Shown: positions 15,531-24,427, counted from the stretch's first letter. The stretch: DNA of 44,847 nt from Acidimicrobiia bacterium (GCA_025937235.1 JAICRU010000016.1:1-44847), one strand, 5' to 3'. Notes: generated by a model from the sequence alone, not told the origin. Program-made: numbers and translations.

Positions 15531-16817
15531 TCATATCTGGCCGGCGAGCAACAGAAGGGCGTGGATTGTGATCCCAACCAGGGCGCCGACCACCGTCCCG
15601 TTGATGCGGACGAACTGAAGGTCACGGCCCAATTGGAGCTCGAGGCGGTGGGAGATCTCGTTTGCGTCCCACCCGGCAACCGTGGTCTCGATCAGCCCAA
15701 TGACCTCGTCATCCCACTGGTAGGCGAGCCGCTCCGCCGCCTCCGCGATCCAGGCGTCTATCCGCCCCCGCAATGCGTCGTCCTCGAGGACCCTCTGCGC
15801 CCACCACTGGATCAGCTCGGCCAGCCGCTGCTCCAACTCCGAGCCAGGCTCTGAGGCGGCCCGACCCAGACTCCCCTGAAGGATCTGCCATTGCGACTGG
15901 ACCGCGGCTGCCATCTCCGGAGACTGGAGGATGCGCAGCTTCGACTGTTCGATCCGGGCGGCCAGGGCCTCCGAGTTGCGAAGGTCGTCTGCGATGCGTG
16001 AGAGCATCATCTCGATCTCGGCGCGGGTGGGATGGGAAGGGTCCGACGCCACCTCGTCGACCAAGATCCGGAACGAGCCGATGATGCGCTCGAACACCAG
16101 ATCCCCCGCCCAGGCCGGCATCCACCATGGTGCTGATCGGGCGAAGCTCTCCCGGAAATAGGGCATGTTGTCGGTGATCACGACGTCGAGCCCCCGCAAT
16201 GTCGCCTCGACGGTGTCTCCTGTCCGACCGCCCTTCAGCCAGGTGTCGACGACCAGTGAGATGATCGGCGTGACCTGGGTCTGGCGCATCCAGTCCAGCG
16301 AGGTCTGCGTGACCACCGCTGCCACACGCTCGTCATCCAGTGACTGGGCGACGGTGGACCCGGTCTCGATCGCTCGTCTGGCCGCCAGCCGGGCGTTGTC
16401 GGACGAATCGAGCCACAGGGCGAGCCGGCGGGCGATGTCGGCATTGGCGAGCCAGCTCCCCAGGTTGGTCGGGTCGAGGAAGTTCTGGTGCACGAACTCG
16501 GCGAGACCGCGTCCGATCTCGTCCTTGCTGCGGGGGATGAGGGCCGTATGGGGGATTGGGATGCCCAATGGATGACGGAACAGGGCAGTCACCGCGAACC
16601 AGTCGGCGATGCCCCCGATCAGGGCCGCTTCGGAAGCCGCCCTGACGAAGCCGTTGAGGCCGGTGTCGTCGCCGAAGAGATGACTGAGTATGAAGACCAC
16701 CAAGGCCCCGAGCAGGAAACCATTGGCCCGACGCTTCCATCGTCGTAGCTCTTCGATCCGGCGTTCCTCGTAGCTGCCCGCGGTGAGCGTGGGAGGGAGC
16801 CTGGGGCCATTCGTCAC
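15531..16817 (-). CDS. DUF445 family membrane protein
   Basis: 428-residue protein of the DUF445 (YjiN/UPF0754-related) family. After a basic N-terminus it has a membrane helix (about 31-47, GFLLGALVVFILSHLF), the family block AALIGGIADWFAVTALFRHP with LGIPIPHTALIPRSKDEIG, a long helical region (about 100-390), and a second hydrophobic helix at the C-terminus (VGALVGITIHALLLLAG). Topology suggests a large domain anchored at both ends. Function unknown. GTG start at 16817, with TACGAT 7 nt ahead, leaderless type. Family assignment is firm. Confidence 0.92.
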   Translation of the reverse strand: MTNGPRLPPTLTAGSYEERRIEELRRWKRRANGFLLGALVVFILSHLFGDDTGLNGFVRAASEAALIGGIADWFAVTALFRHPLGIPIPHTALIPRSKDEIGRGLAEFVHQNFLDPTNLGSWLANADIARRLALWLDSSDNARLAARRAIETGSTVAQSLDDERVAAVVTQTSLDWMRQTQVTPIISLVVDTWLKGGRTGDTVEATLRGLDVVITDNMPYFRESFARSAPWWMPAWAGDLVFERIIGSFRILVDEVASDPSHPTRAEIEMMLSRIADDLRNSEALAARIEQSKLRILQSPEMAAAVQSQWQILQGSLGRAASEPGSELEQRLAELIQWWAQRVLEDDALRGRIDAWIAEAAERLAYQWDDEVIGLIETTVAGWDANEISHRLELQLGRDLQFVRINGTVVGALVGITIHALLLLAGQI

Positions 16818-16824
16818 CAGCGGA

Positions 16825-16830
16825 ATCGTA
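16825..16830 (-). promoter_or_regulatory. -10 box TACGAT for DUF445 gene, leaderless-type
   Basis: Minus-strand TACGAT ends 7 nt before the GTG at 16817. Confidence 0.5.
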
Positions 16831-16948
16831 AGCCCCGGCTACGGCTGAACCGGGTCGGGCGGTGCGTGGCGAACTTCGACGCCTCTGGCCGCCCAGGCCT
16901 CGAAGCTGCATCGTGTCCCATTCATCGTCGCCGGCACGCACTCAATGG

Positions 16949-17248
16949 TCAGCCCGGCGTGTCCTCGCCTGCCGCCGGAGCTGTTCCACGGGACGTCTGT
17001 GAAGGCTCTGATCCACGATCGGGGCCGGCGGCATCCGGGATGAGGTTCTCGCGGTCCGGGCTGAGGGCTCGCCGCTTCATTTCCGCTTCGATGATCTCCG
17101 CCGGCGCGTCTTCTTCATGTCGATGATCCGGGTCCTCATCGGCGAGCTCCCCCTTGATATGCCTGTATTCGGCAACGACCTCGTCGTCTGTCCACTCCTC
17201 GATCGGCCGCCCCCGGTCACGCCCGATCGGTCGCTCCCCCACGGTCAC
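16949..17248 (-). CDS. hypothetical protein coupled to Ku
   Basis: 99-residue hydrophilic protein. The N-terminal part (RGRPIEEWTDDEVVAEYRHI, then KGELADEDPDHRHEEDAPAE) looks conserved and helical; the tail after about residue 70 is low-complexity Pro, Ala and Gly. The GTG start overlaps the Ku stop in GTGA, a strong sign of coupled translation. I do not recognise the family. Its position suggests an accessory role with Ku in end joining, but nothing in the sequence shows it. No neighbouring gene explains it better; the next gene on this strand begins over 130 bases downstream. Confidence 0.65.
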   Translation of the reverse strand: MTVGERPIGRDRGRPIEEWTDDEVVAEYRHIKGELADEDPDHRHEEDAPAEIIEAEMKRRALSPDRENLIPDAAGPDRGSEPSQTSRGTAPAAGEDTPG

Positions 17249-18198
17249 GCCGACTTCTTCGCCTTGGTCTGGTCGACGCTTGCTTTGAGCGCTTCGAGCA
17301 GGTCGACCACCTTCTCCGATGGCGCCGCGGCTGGAGCGACCGAGATCTCATTGCCCTCGATCTTGGCCTGGATGGCCTCTTCGACTCGATGCCGGTAGCT
17401 GTCCTCGAAGACCGACGGGTCGAAATCCCCCGTCAGCTGGTCGATCAGCTGACGAGCCATCTCGAGCTCCTTTGCCGACACCCGTGGTGTGGTGTCGAGT
17501 TGGTCGAAGACCGGTTGCCGGATCTCGTCGGGCCATTTCATCGTCTCGAGGACCACCATGCCTTCCCGTACCCGGAGGATGCAGAGCCGCTCCTTCTCCC
17601 GGATGGCGACTTTGGCCACCGCCACCCGGCCCGATTCCTCGAGGGCCCTGACGAATAACCCGTAGGCCTTCACAGCAACGTCCGTCGGCGCCACGAAATA
17701 AGTCTTCTCGAAGAAGATCGGGTCCACCTCGGCGGCGTCTACGAACTGAACGACATCGATCACCCGGGCGCTCTCAGGGGCGATTTGCTCCAACTCCTCC
17801 TGGGTGAAGACGACGTACTTCCCCTTCTCGTATTCGTATCCCTTCACGATGGAGTCCCAGTCGACCTCGCGGCCCGTCTTGGAGGAAACCCGCTTGTATT
17901 CGATCCGCGACTTGTCCTTGCCGGAGAGGAGATGAAAGGACACGTCACGGTCCTCGGTGGCCGTGTAGAGCCCCACCGGGATCGTGATCAGACCGAAGGT
18001 GATCGCCCCGTTCCAGATCGAACGCTTTGCCGTCGATGGTTGGGTGCTCTTGCTCCCATCCTTGGCCTTCTTCTTGCCTGCAGAGAGGGCGTCGACCAAT
18101 TCGTCTTTGCTCATGTCAGAGCGGCCGGGGACATCTGCCTCCTGGGCCCGCTCATAGAGCTCTGTCTTGCTCAACTTCTCGAGAGTCTTGGCTGCCAT
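17245..18198 (-). CDS. ku: Ku DNA end-binding protein with N-terminal Rho_N/SAP-like domain
   Basis: 317-residue bacterial Ku, which encircles DNA ends and recruits LigD for non-homologous end joining. The Ku core (about 56-300) begins KRSIWNGAITFGLITIPVGLYT and includes YEYEKGKYVVFTQEEL and the helices near MARQLIDQLTGDFDP. Ahead of the core is TLEKLSKTELYERAQEADVPGRSDMSKDELVDALS, given here in pieces as KTELYERAQEADVPGR and MSKDELVDAL, a Rho_N/SAP-type helix-extended motif of about 35 residues followed by a Lys-rich linker. Bacterial Ku proteins usually carry extra DNA-binding motifs at the C-terminus, so this place is unusual. Start chosen at ATG 18198 for its GGGGGAGGAGG site. Confidence 0.95.
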   Translation of the reverse strand: MAAKTLEKLSKTELYERAQEADVPGRSDMSKDELVDALSAGKKKAKDGSKSTQPSTAKRSIWNGAITFGLITIPVGLYTATEDRDVSFHLLSGKDKSRIEYKRVSSKTGREVDWDSIVKGYEYEKGKYVVFTQEELEQIAPESARVIDVVQFVDAAEVDPIFFEKTYFVAPTDVAVKAYGLFVRALEESGRVAVAKVAIREKERLCILRVREGMVVLETMKWPDEIRQPVFDQLDTTPRVSAKELEMARQLIDQLTGDFDPSVFEDSYRHRVEEAIQAKIEGNEISVAPAAAPSEKVVDLLEALKASVDQTKAKKSA

Positions 18199-18350
18199 TT
18201 TTCGGCCTCCTCCCCCGGCCCATACCACACGGGAACGAGCCACAAACCAGGCCACGGCCCGGACAGCCTCCTGGGCGACCGGCTGGAGTCACGGCTAGGG
18301 TCACCCTGGCTCCGGGTCGCGCGACGAGCTGAGAAGAGGAGGCTCGCGAC

Positions 18351-19781
18351 ATGTCACCCGATTCATTGAACATCGCCACGCTCGATGGTGATGCCGTCGA
18401 TCTCGACCCGACCGCACTGGAGGGGATCCCGGAAAAGGCCAGGGTCCTCCCCTCGGACCCTCGATTCGATGAGGCGACCTTGATCTGGAATGGTCTCGTA
18501 GACAAGAAGCCGGCCCTGGTGATCCAGCCGGAGAGCCTGACCGAGGTCGTCTCGATTGTGGACCTGGCCCGCGACCATGGACTGCTGCTCTCCATCAAGG
18601 GTGGCGGTCACAACATCTCTGGCCTGGCCCTCGCCGACCGGGGGGTGACCCTCGACATGTCTCGGATGAACGATGTGCGAGTCGACGCCAAGAGACGAGT
18701 GGTACATGCGGGGCCTGGTTGTCTTCTCGGGGAGGTCGACCGAGCCACCCAGGAGCGCGGCCTCGTGACCACCCTGGGCTTCGTCTCCCAGACGGGCCTG
18801 GCCGGTCTCACCCTGGGGGGTGGGTTCGGCTACCTGACGAGGAGGTTCGGGTTCACGGTCGACGAGTTGATCGAGGTGGAGATCGTGACCGCCGATGGGC
18901 AGATCCGGCGATCGAATCATGAGTCCGAGCTCGATCTGTTCTGGGCGATCCGTGGTGGAGGCGGCAACTTCGGAGTGGTCACGGAGTTCACCTATCGCCT
19001 GCATGAGGTCGGGCCAGAGATCCTCGGTGGCCTGATCGCATGGCCGGCCCGGGACCACGCTGCAGATGTGCTGGGCCTATATCAGGAATTGACCGCCCAA
19101 GCTCCGCGAGAGCTGACCCTGGTCGTCACCATGCGTCTGGCTCCCCCGGCCCCTTTCATCCCCGAGAAGTGGCACGGGAAGCCGATCGTCGCCGTCGTCG
19201 CTTGCCACACCGGGGACCCGGCGCAGGCCGAGGATGACCTGGCCCCGCTCAAGGGCCTCGGCCACCCGATCGCCGATCTGATCGTCCCCAAGACCTACGT
19301 CGAGCAGCAGTCGATGCTCGACGCCACCCAGCCCAAGGGGGCCAACTACTACTGGAAGACCGAGTTCATCCCCGGGCTGTCAGACGATTTCCTACCGGTT
19401 TTCGTCCATATCGGGTCCGCCATCGAATCACCGATGTCCCAGATGATGATGTTCCACCTCTCGGGTGCAGTGAATGAGCACGCTGAGGACGACGGAGCCG
19501 TGGGCAACCGCGACGCGGCCTATGTCACCGGCGCTGCTGGTGCCTGGCCCGCCGGTGACCCCGATGGAGACAGGTACCAGGCCTGGGTACGCCAGTCTTG
19601 GGAGAAGATCAAGCCGTTCTCCACGGGAGGGAACTACATCAACTTTCAGACCATCGACGACGACAGGGCCCGGATCGAGTCTTCCTACAGGGCCAACTAC
19701 GACCGTCTGCAAAGAGTCAAGTCGGAATACGACCCGGGCAACCTCTTCAGGGTCAATCGCAACCTAGCTCCCGTCCAATAG
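18351..19781 (+). CDS. FAD-binding oxidoreductase, BBE (berberine bridge enzyme-like) type
   Basis: 476-residue flavin oxidase of the VAO/PCMH fold, about the family's usual length. FAD domain (about 50-240): GGGHNISG with His87, the likely covalent FAD attachment site, and QTGLAGLTLGGGFG. The Cys that forms the second flavin bond in bicovalent members is not present. Substrate domain follows, and a C-terminal BBE motif (NYDRLQRVKSEYDPGNLFR) closes it. Family members oxidise sugars, alcohols or alkaloid-like substrates with O2. SD AGAGGAGG lies before the ATG. Followed by the GMC oxidoreductase 18 bases on; the two may be cotranscribed or separately leaderless. Confidence 0.93.
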   Translation: MSPDSLNIATLDGDAVDLDPTALEGIPEKARVLPSDPRFDEATLIWNGLVDKKPALVIQPESLTEVVSIVDLARDHGLLLSIKGGGHNISGLALADRGVTLDMSRMNDVRVDAKRRVVHAGPGCLLGEVDRATQERGLVTTLGFVSQTGLAGLTLGGGFGYLTRRFGFTVDELIEVEIVTADGQIRRSNHESELDLFWAIRGGGGNFGVVTEFTYRLHEVGPEILGGLIAWPARDHAADVLGLYQELTAQAPRELTLVVTMRLAPPAPFIPEKWHGKPIVAVVACHTGDPAQAEDDLAPLKGLGHPIADLIVPKTYVEQQSMLDATQPKGANYYWKTEFIPGLSDDFLPVFVHIGSAIESPMSQMMMFHLSGAVNEHAEDDGAVGNRDAAYVTGAAGAWPAGDPDGDRYQAWVRQSWEKIKPFSTGGNYINFQTIDDDRARIESSYRANYDRLQRVKSEYDPGNLFRVNRNLAPVQ

Positions 19782-19787
19782 GCTGCG

Positions 19788-19793
19788 TACGGT
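19788..19793 (+). promoter_or_regulatory. -10 box TACGGT before the GMC gene
   Basis: TACGGT ends 6 nt before the GTG at 19800, in the 18-base gap after the FAD oxidase, giving the GMC gene a possible leaderless promoter of its own. Confidence 0.4.
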
Positions 19794-19799
19794 GGGGGC

Positions 19800-21761
19800 G
19801 TGAAGCTGTCCTCACGAGATCTGGAGACGTTCGACATCGTGGTCGACACGATTCTTCCGGCAGTTCCTGGTGACGGCCCGGCGTGGACCACACCGGGATC
19901 TGAGCTGGGACTGTCGGCCGGCTTGCCATCTGTTTTCGACTCGCTGCCCCACGACACCGACCGACGGGACCTTCGGTTGTTGCTCGGGTTGCTCGACTCG
20001 CCAGCCGGTGGGCTCTTGTTGTACGGGCGACCCAAGAGGCTGAGGGATCTCTCCCCCCTGGAGCGGGGTATGGCCTTTCAAGTCATGCTGCGCAGCCGGG
20101 TCGACCTCGTCCGCAAAGGGATCCGAGCCATGAAGACGCTCGTAGCTCTGCTCTGGGTGACCACGGACGATCCGGCCCATCCGCCAGATTCCTGGCAAGC
20201 GATGTCATACCCGGGCCCGGACGGCCCACCCCTCCTGGCGTCGACGCGGTTGCCCACCGTGCTCATCGAGAAGGACACGACCCTCGATTGTGATGTCGTG
20301 GTGATCGGCTCCGGAGCCGGCGGAGGCATCGCGGCCGGTCTCCTCTCGCAGTCGGGCCTGCGTGTCATCGTCCTGGAGCGGGGTGGTTACCACGATGAGA
20401 CCGACTACACCCACCTCGAATCCGAGGCCTACGCGTCGATGTATCTCGACGGCGGGCTAGGCAGCACCGCCGATGGCGGCATCCTCATGCTGGCTGGGTC
20501 GACTCTGGGCGGGGGCACTGTCATCAACTACACGACTTCTTTTCCGACTCCCCCTGCAGTCCGCGCGGAGTGGGATCGGCTGGCGGGATTCGACGATGTG
20601 TTCGATGGCGAGGGATTCGTGACCGCCCTGGCCTCGGTCGCCACCAGGCTGGGACTCAATCGGGACAACGGTGATCCCTCCGGACGGGATCAGATCCTGG
20701 AGAAGGGCCTGCGCAACCTGGGTTGGCACGTCGATGAGATGCCCCGCAACGTATCGCGCTGCACCGACGGTGATTGCGGTTATTGCACGATGGGCTGTCG
20801 GATCGGGGCCAAGCAGTCGGTGCTGTCCACCTATCTCCACGACGCCTCGCAGGCAGCGACCCGGATCGTTGTCGGCTCCCATGTCTCCTCCATCGAGATC
20901 GACGGAGGAAGAGCTGTCGGGGCGCTGGCTCGGGTCGGAGACCACACGCTCCGGGTCAGGGCAGGTGCGGTGGTCGTGGCCGCAGGTGCCTTGAACACTC
21001 CTGCCCTCCTATCGAGAAGCGGCGTCGACGGCCCGGCCGTGGGGAGATATCTGAGGCTTCATCCCGTTACCGCCGTTTGGGGCCGATTCGAAGAGCCCGT
21101 GGAGCCGTGGACCGGCCGGATGCAGACGCGGTACAGCGACGAGTTCGCCGACTTGGACGGCAGGGGTTACGGGTTTCGATTCGAGACCGCCCCGGTCCAT
21201 CCGTTGTTCCCGGCTGCCTTCTTCGGGTGGGAGGACGGGGCGGCGTTCAAACGGGACATCCTGGGTCTGGGGCATCTCGGAGTGGCCGGGATGCTGCTCC
21301 GTGATCGTGACCATGGGACGGTTGGCGTGGCCAGGGACGGGAGCCCACGCTGGAAGTACTGCATCTCCCCTTACGATCGGGCCCATGTCAGAGAGGCAGT
21401 TCGCCGAGGGGCGGAGCTGCTCGCTGCCGCGGGTGCGGTCGAGGTGTTCAGCTCGGCCGTCAAACCGGTCCGTTGGCGGCCCGAGGGGGAATCGATCGAT
21501 GTCTTCGCTGAGCGCTCCGACGTTATCGGCTACGGGTGCCATCAGACCTCGTATTTCTCCTTCCATCAGATGGGAAGCGCCCGGATGGGCTCCGACCCGT
21601 TGAGCTCGGTGGTCGATGCCAACAACGAGGTGCACGGCGTCCCCGGGCTCTACGTCATGGACGGGTCCTGTTTCCCCACGTCGTCTGGGGTGAACCCAAT
21701 GATCTCGATCGCGGCCATCGCCCACCGCGGCGCCACATTGCTGGCTGAGCGAATGGCCTGA
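19800..21761 (+). CDS. GMC family oxidoreductase
   Basis: 653-residue FAD-dependent alcohol or sterol oxidase/dehydrogenase of the glucose-methanol-choline family, like long-chain alcohol oxidases. Residues 1-155 form a helical N-terminal domain. The FAD Rossmann motif VIGSGAGGG starts at about 168, followed by LERGG and STLGGGTVINY. CTDGDCGYCTMGC (about 321-333) is a conserved four-Cys cluster of this subgroup. C-terminal active-site His lies in FHQMGSARMG and the GMC ending in SSGVNPMISI. No signal peptide. GTG start. Its pairing with the BBE oxidase suggests oxidation of one compound class in two steps, but the substrate is unknown. Confidence 0.92.
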   Translation: MKLSSRDLETFDIVVDTILPAVPGDGPAWTTPGSELGLSAGLPSVFDSLPHDTDRRDLRLLLGLLDSPAGGLLLYGRPKRLRDLSPLERGMAFQVMLRSRVDLVRKGIRAMKTLVALLWVTTDDPAHPPDSWQAMSYPGPDGPPLLASTRLPTVLIEKDTTLDCDVVVIGSGAGGGIAAGLLSQSGLRVIVLERGGYHDETDYTHLESEAYASMYLDGGLGSTADGGILMLAGSTLGGGTVINYTTSFPTPPAVRAEWDRLAGFDDVFDGEGFVTALASVATRLGLNRDNGDPSGRDQILEKGLRNLGWHVDEMPRNVSRCTDGDCGYCTMGCRIGAKQSVLSTYLHDASQAATRIVVGSHVSSIEIDGGRAVGALARVGDHTLRVRAGAVVVAAGALNTPALLSRSGVDGPAVGRYLRLHPVTAVWGRFEEPVEPWTGRMQTRYSDEFADLDGRGYGFRFETAPVHPLFPAAFFGWEDGAAFKRDILGLGHLGVAGMLLRDRDHGTVGVARDGSPRWKYCISPYDRAHVREAVRRGAELLAAAGAVEVFSSAVKPVRWRPEGESIDVFAERSDVIGYGCHQTSYFSFHQMGSARMGSDPLSSVVDANNEVHGVPGLYVMDGSCFPTSSGVNPMISIAAIAHRGATLLAERMA

Positions 21762-21769
21762 TCGCCCCG

Positions 21770-22471
21770 CTAGCCGGCCGCCTCTTCGGCACGACGCAGC
21801 TCGTCGGCCGCTTTCCCGGCGGCTGCCCGAGCCTTCTTCGCCCGGTCCCTGGCCAGAGCCAGTGCCTCCTTGGCCCGCTCCGCGTCCTGCGCGGCGGACT
21901 CGGCCTCCTTCTGCAGATGATTCGCCCGGGTGCGCGCCTCGTCGACCAGCCGCCTCGCCTCCACAGCCGGATCGGGAGGGGGCGGAGGCGGCAGCTCCAT
22001 ATCGCCCCAGCCGACCCCGGTCGGCTCCAGCTCACGGACCAAGGTGCCCGCCTCGAGATCCGCTTCGCCTTCCGGGTCGGTGGCGACAGCCAGCAGCGTC
22101 CGGCTGATCCGATCCCGAGTCTGGGGGGACCCGGTGGCGAGCCCGGCCACCGCCGTCTCCGTGAGTGAAGCCACACTCTGTCGTCGCAAACGCGATGCTT
22201 CCTCGACGGCTTCCCTCGAGTCGGCTTCCCGGAGCTTCCGATGGCTCTCGATGAGCCGTGCCACCGTTCGAGGGTCCTCACGCGCCGCCCGGTTCAGGGC
22301 CCAGGCGGCCACGGAGGGCTTCCGCATCGCCGCCACCCTACGGGAGCCCTCCTCGTCGCCGTCGGTCTTCAGACGCCGGGCCAAGCTGTCTCGCGCTGCG
22401 GTGAACTGATCCAACGGAAGCACATAGAGGTCTGCCGGCTGCATGACCTCGGGGCCGGTTTCCTCAGACAT
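21770..22471 (-). CDS. conserved actinobacterial coiled-coil protein
   Basis: 233-residue hypothetical protein of a type widespread in Actinobacteria. The N-terminal block (DLYVLPLDQFTAARDSLARR, then RKPSVAAWALNRAAR) is well conserved; a PPPPPP linker near 160 leads into a long, Ala/Glu/Arg-rich coiled coil to the C-terminus. Soluble, with no membrane segment. Possibly a scaffold or DNA/cell-envelope-associated protein; no established function. It begins 9 bases after the stop of the LLM gene, so they form an operon. Convergent with the GMC gene, stops 8 bases apart. Confidence 0.8.
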   Translation of the reverse strand: MSEETGPEVMQPADLYVLPLDQFTAARDSLARRLKTDGDEEGSRRVAAMRKPSVAAWALNRAAREDPRTVARLIESHRKLREADSREAVEEASRLRRQSVASLTETAVAGLATGSPQTRDRISRTLLAVATDPEGEADLEAGTLVRELEPTGVGWGDMELPPPPPPDPAVEARRLVDEARTRANHLQKEAESAAQDAERAKEALALARDRAKKARAAAGKAADELRRAEEAAG

Positions 22472-22480
22472 CTCGACGGT

Positions 22481-23305
22481 TCACCCGAAGAGCACCCCGG
22501 CCAAAGTCTGGTATGCCGACAGTGGGTCGTCATCCAGGACCTGGATCCCGACATGGTCGGCACCGGCTTCGAGATGGGCCCTGAGGCCGGCGGCCACATC
22601 GTATGCGGTCCCATGGAGCACCAGCGCATCGACGAGACGATCGCTGCCTTCGTGGTTCAGGTCCGCTTCGAGCCAGCCTTCACGCAGCAGGTTGTTGCGG
22701 TAATTGACCCGGGCCAGGTACCTGGCCACCACCGGCCGGCCGGTGCCCCGGGCTCGATCGGGGTCGGTTTCGAGCACGACCTTGTGCTCGGGGGCCAGCA
22801 GAGGGCCTTCGCCAAGGACCCGTCGGGCCAAAGCGCTGTGATTGGGTGTCGTGAGATAGGGATGAGCCCCGGCAGTCCGCTCAGCCGCAATGCTCAGAGC
22901 CTTGGGGCCGAGGGCTGCCAGCACGATCTCATCAGGAGGAACCTCACCCCGATCGAGCCGATCGAGATAGTCGACGATCTTCCCCATCGGATCCTGGAAC
23001 TCCGCGGTGGCCTCACGATGCCCCACTCCCACCCCAAGCACGAACCGACCGGGATATCCCGCGGTGATGCGGCGGTGGGATGCGGCGACGGTCTCGGCCT
23101 CCTCCCGCCACATATTGACGATCCCAGTCACGACCGGGATGTGATCGGTGGCGGCGAGCACGGTCTCCACCAGCTCCAGGTCCCCCGGCGGGGAGCCGCC
23201 GATCCAGATTGCACCAAATCCGAGATTCTCTGCCGCGGCAGCCAATTGCGGGGTGATGTCTCGGGCCATCCTCCAGACCCCGAACTGACCGAGTTGGGCT
23301 CTCAT
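22481..23305 (-). CDS. LLM class F420-dependent oxidoreductase
   Basis: 274-residue TIM-barrel oxidoreductase of the luciferase-like monooxygenase class that use F420. Marks include ENLGFGAIWIGGSPPGDLEL at the N-terminus, PVVTGIVNMWREEAETVAA, and GRFVLGVGVGHREATAEF in the cofactor/phosphate-binding region, with LALGP-type ALGPKALSIAAERTAG. The reaction is hydride transfer between F420 and an unknown substrate. Start ATG 23305 with AGGGAGAG directly ahead; a TACGTT box also lies 8 nt upstream. First gene of an operon with the coiled-coil gene. Confidence 0.9.
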   Translation of the reverse strand: MRAQLGQFGVWRMARDITPQLAAAAENLGFGAIWIGGSPPGDLELVETVLAATDHIPVVTGIVNMWREEAETVAASHRRITAGYPGRFVLGVGVGHREATAEFQDPMGKIVDYLDRLDRGEVPPDEIVLAALGPKALSIAAERTAGAHPYLTTPNHSALARRVLGEGPLLAPEHKVVLETDPDRARGTGRPVVARYLARVNYRNNLLREGWLEADLNHEGSDRLVDALVLHGTAYDVAAGLRAHLEAGADHVGIQVLDDDPLSAYQTLAGVLFG

Positions 23306-23338
23306 CTCTCCCTAACGTAACGCGGGCAGGAGGGACCG

Positions 23339-23628
23339 ATGACACACGTGGACAACACGCCGAGCACCGAGCCGGCCCCCGGCGGGCTCCTGGTGGACGT
23401 GATCGGGTTCGCCCTCTACCTGGCCGCCGGGTTCCCGGTGCTGGTCGGGGGCTTGATCATGCCACTTTGGGCGGTCCTGGTCCTCGCCGCAATATGGGTT
23501 GGCGGCCTTCTCCTTGCCATCCGCTGGCGCCGGCAACGCAACCGGTTCCTCGCCCTCCCCTTCATCATGTTCCCAGCTGGCTGGCGGCTGCCTATCTGGG
23601 AGAGACCTTCCTCGGGTGGACGGCGTGA
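23339..23628 (+). CDS. small membrane protein with apparent frameshift
   Basis: Reading from ATG 23339 (SD AGGAGGG) gives a three-helix membrane protein: VIGFALYLAAGFPVLVGGLI, PLWAVLVLAAIWVGGLLLAI and RFLALPFIMF. As sequenced, that frame runs on for 110 further codons antisense to the next gene, with no protein-like composition. If one C is restored in the CCC at 23572-23574, the frame becomes PSWLAAAYLGETFLGWTA and stops at 23626-23628, six bases before the convergent stop, giving a neat 96-residue protein. The deletion may be real or an assembly error in a C run. Family not recognised. Confidence 0.6.
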
Positions 23629-23634
23629 GAACCC

Positions 23635-24357
23635 TCAGCCGGCTAGTTCGGCAGAACGCCGGCCCCGGTCGAAGGTCGACAGGGCCGATCTGATCTCGAC
23701 CGCCGCCTCGGCCGCCACCGTGCTTGGTGAATCGTCGTCGACGTCGGTGAATCTCTCCCCTGGTACCCGCACCTGCAGCACCACGCCATCACCGGTGTCG
23801 GATGGGGTGGTCCGGGCGAGCCGCAACGGTGCAAAGACACGCTCCAGGAAAGATTCGCTCTCAGCCAGCCACGACCCGGCCGGGATGGGGACCCGTCGCT
23901 CCAACTCGTGCGGGATGAACGGGACTTCATTGCGGTCCAACGATGGCGGCACATCCGACCGATAGGGCCTGGCGACGATGGAGCTCGGCAACTCGATCTG
24001 AGCGGTCACCGCGTCGGGACCGGGCACGAACCGCACCCCAATCCCCTGGCTCCTGGCAAGGCGGGCCACAGAAGCCATGGCCACCGACAGTTCGATGTCT
24101 TGGAGCAACCGGTCGAGAATCTCGATGGCAATCTCGGGCCCGCTCCACGAGATGGTGATCAGATAGGTGTCCTGGTCCCATGAGGCGGCGATCCGGCAGG
24201 CACCGGCGCCGCCGATCTGACCCACCAGCTCTGCGAGGATCTGTCCCGAGCCGGGAACGGCTTGGAGGGAGAGCTCGGCGGGCTCCACGGCTGCGAGCTC
24301 CACCTTGCGCTCGTCGACATCCGCCAGGGCCAGGTCGATCAGATCATGGATATCCAT
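23635..24357 (-). CDS. degenerate HATPase-like protein sharing a tail with CvnA
   Basis: 240-residue protein. Residues about 20-135 align by eye with the ATPase domain of the conservon sensor at 27434: VELAAVEPAELSLQAV matches VELLALEPARLSGGAV, then ILAELV, YLITISWSG, and SVARLARSQGIGVRF against HVVAKLAHRHGLDVQL. The N-box Asn (ENA in the sensor, VGQ here) and the ATP-binding Asp (SISDRG in the sensor, TISWSG here) are missing, so it probably does not bind ATP. The rest is a second unassigned domain ending RSALSTFDRGRRSAE, nearly the tail RSALSDYSRGRAKAD of CvnA. Leaderless (TACCGT 7 nt before ATG), divergent from the pseudo-kinase. Role unknown, likely a partner of the conservon. Confidence 0.75.
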   Translation of the reverse strand: MDIHDLIDLALADVDERKVELAAVEPAELSLQAVPGSGQILAELVGQIGGAGACRIAASWDQDTYLITISWSGPEIAIEILDRLLQDIELSVAMASVARLARSQGIGVRFVPGPDAVTAQIELPSSIVARPYRSDVPPSLDRNEVPFIPHELERRVPIPAGSWLAESESFLERVFAPLRLARTTPSDTGDGVVLQVRVPGERFTDVDDDSPSTVAAEAAVEIRSALSTFDRGRRSAELAG

Positions 24358-24364
24358 GAGTGAA

Positions 24365-24370
24365 ACGGTA
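24365..24370 (-). promoter_or_regulatory. -10 box TACCGT, leaderless-type
   Basis: Minus-strand TACCGT ends 7 nt before the ATG at 24357. Confidence 0.5.
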
Positions 24371-24427
24371 CTTCCAGTGCCACCCCGCGACCAAGGACCG
24401 CTACCGGGCTCGGGGGCCTCGCGGCGA

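Noticed and set aside
23629-23965. Long C-terminal tail of the small membrane protein
   Set aside because: Low-complexity Ser/Arg sequence antisense to the HATPase-like gene, explained by a one-base frameshift.
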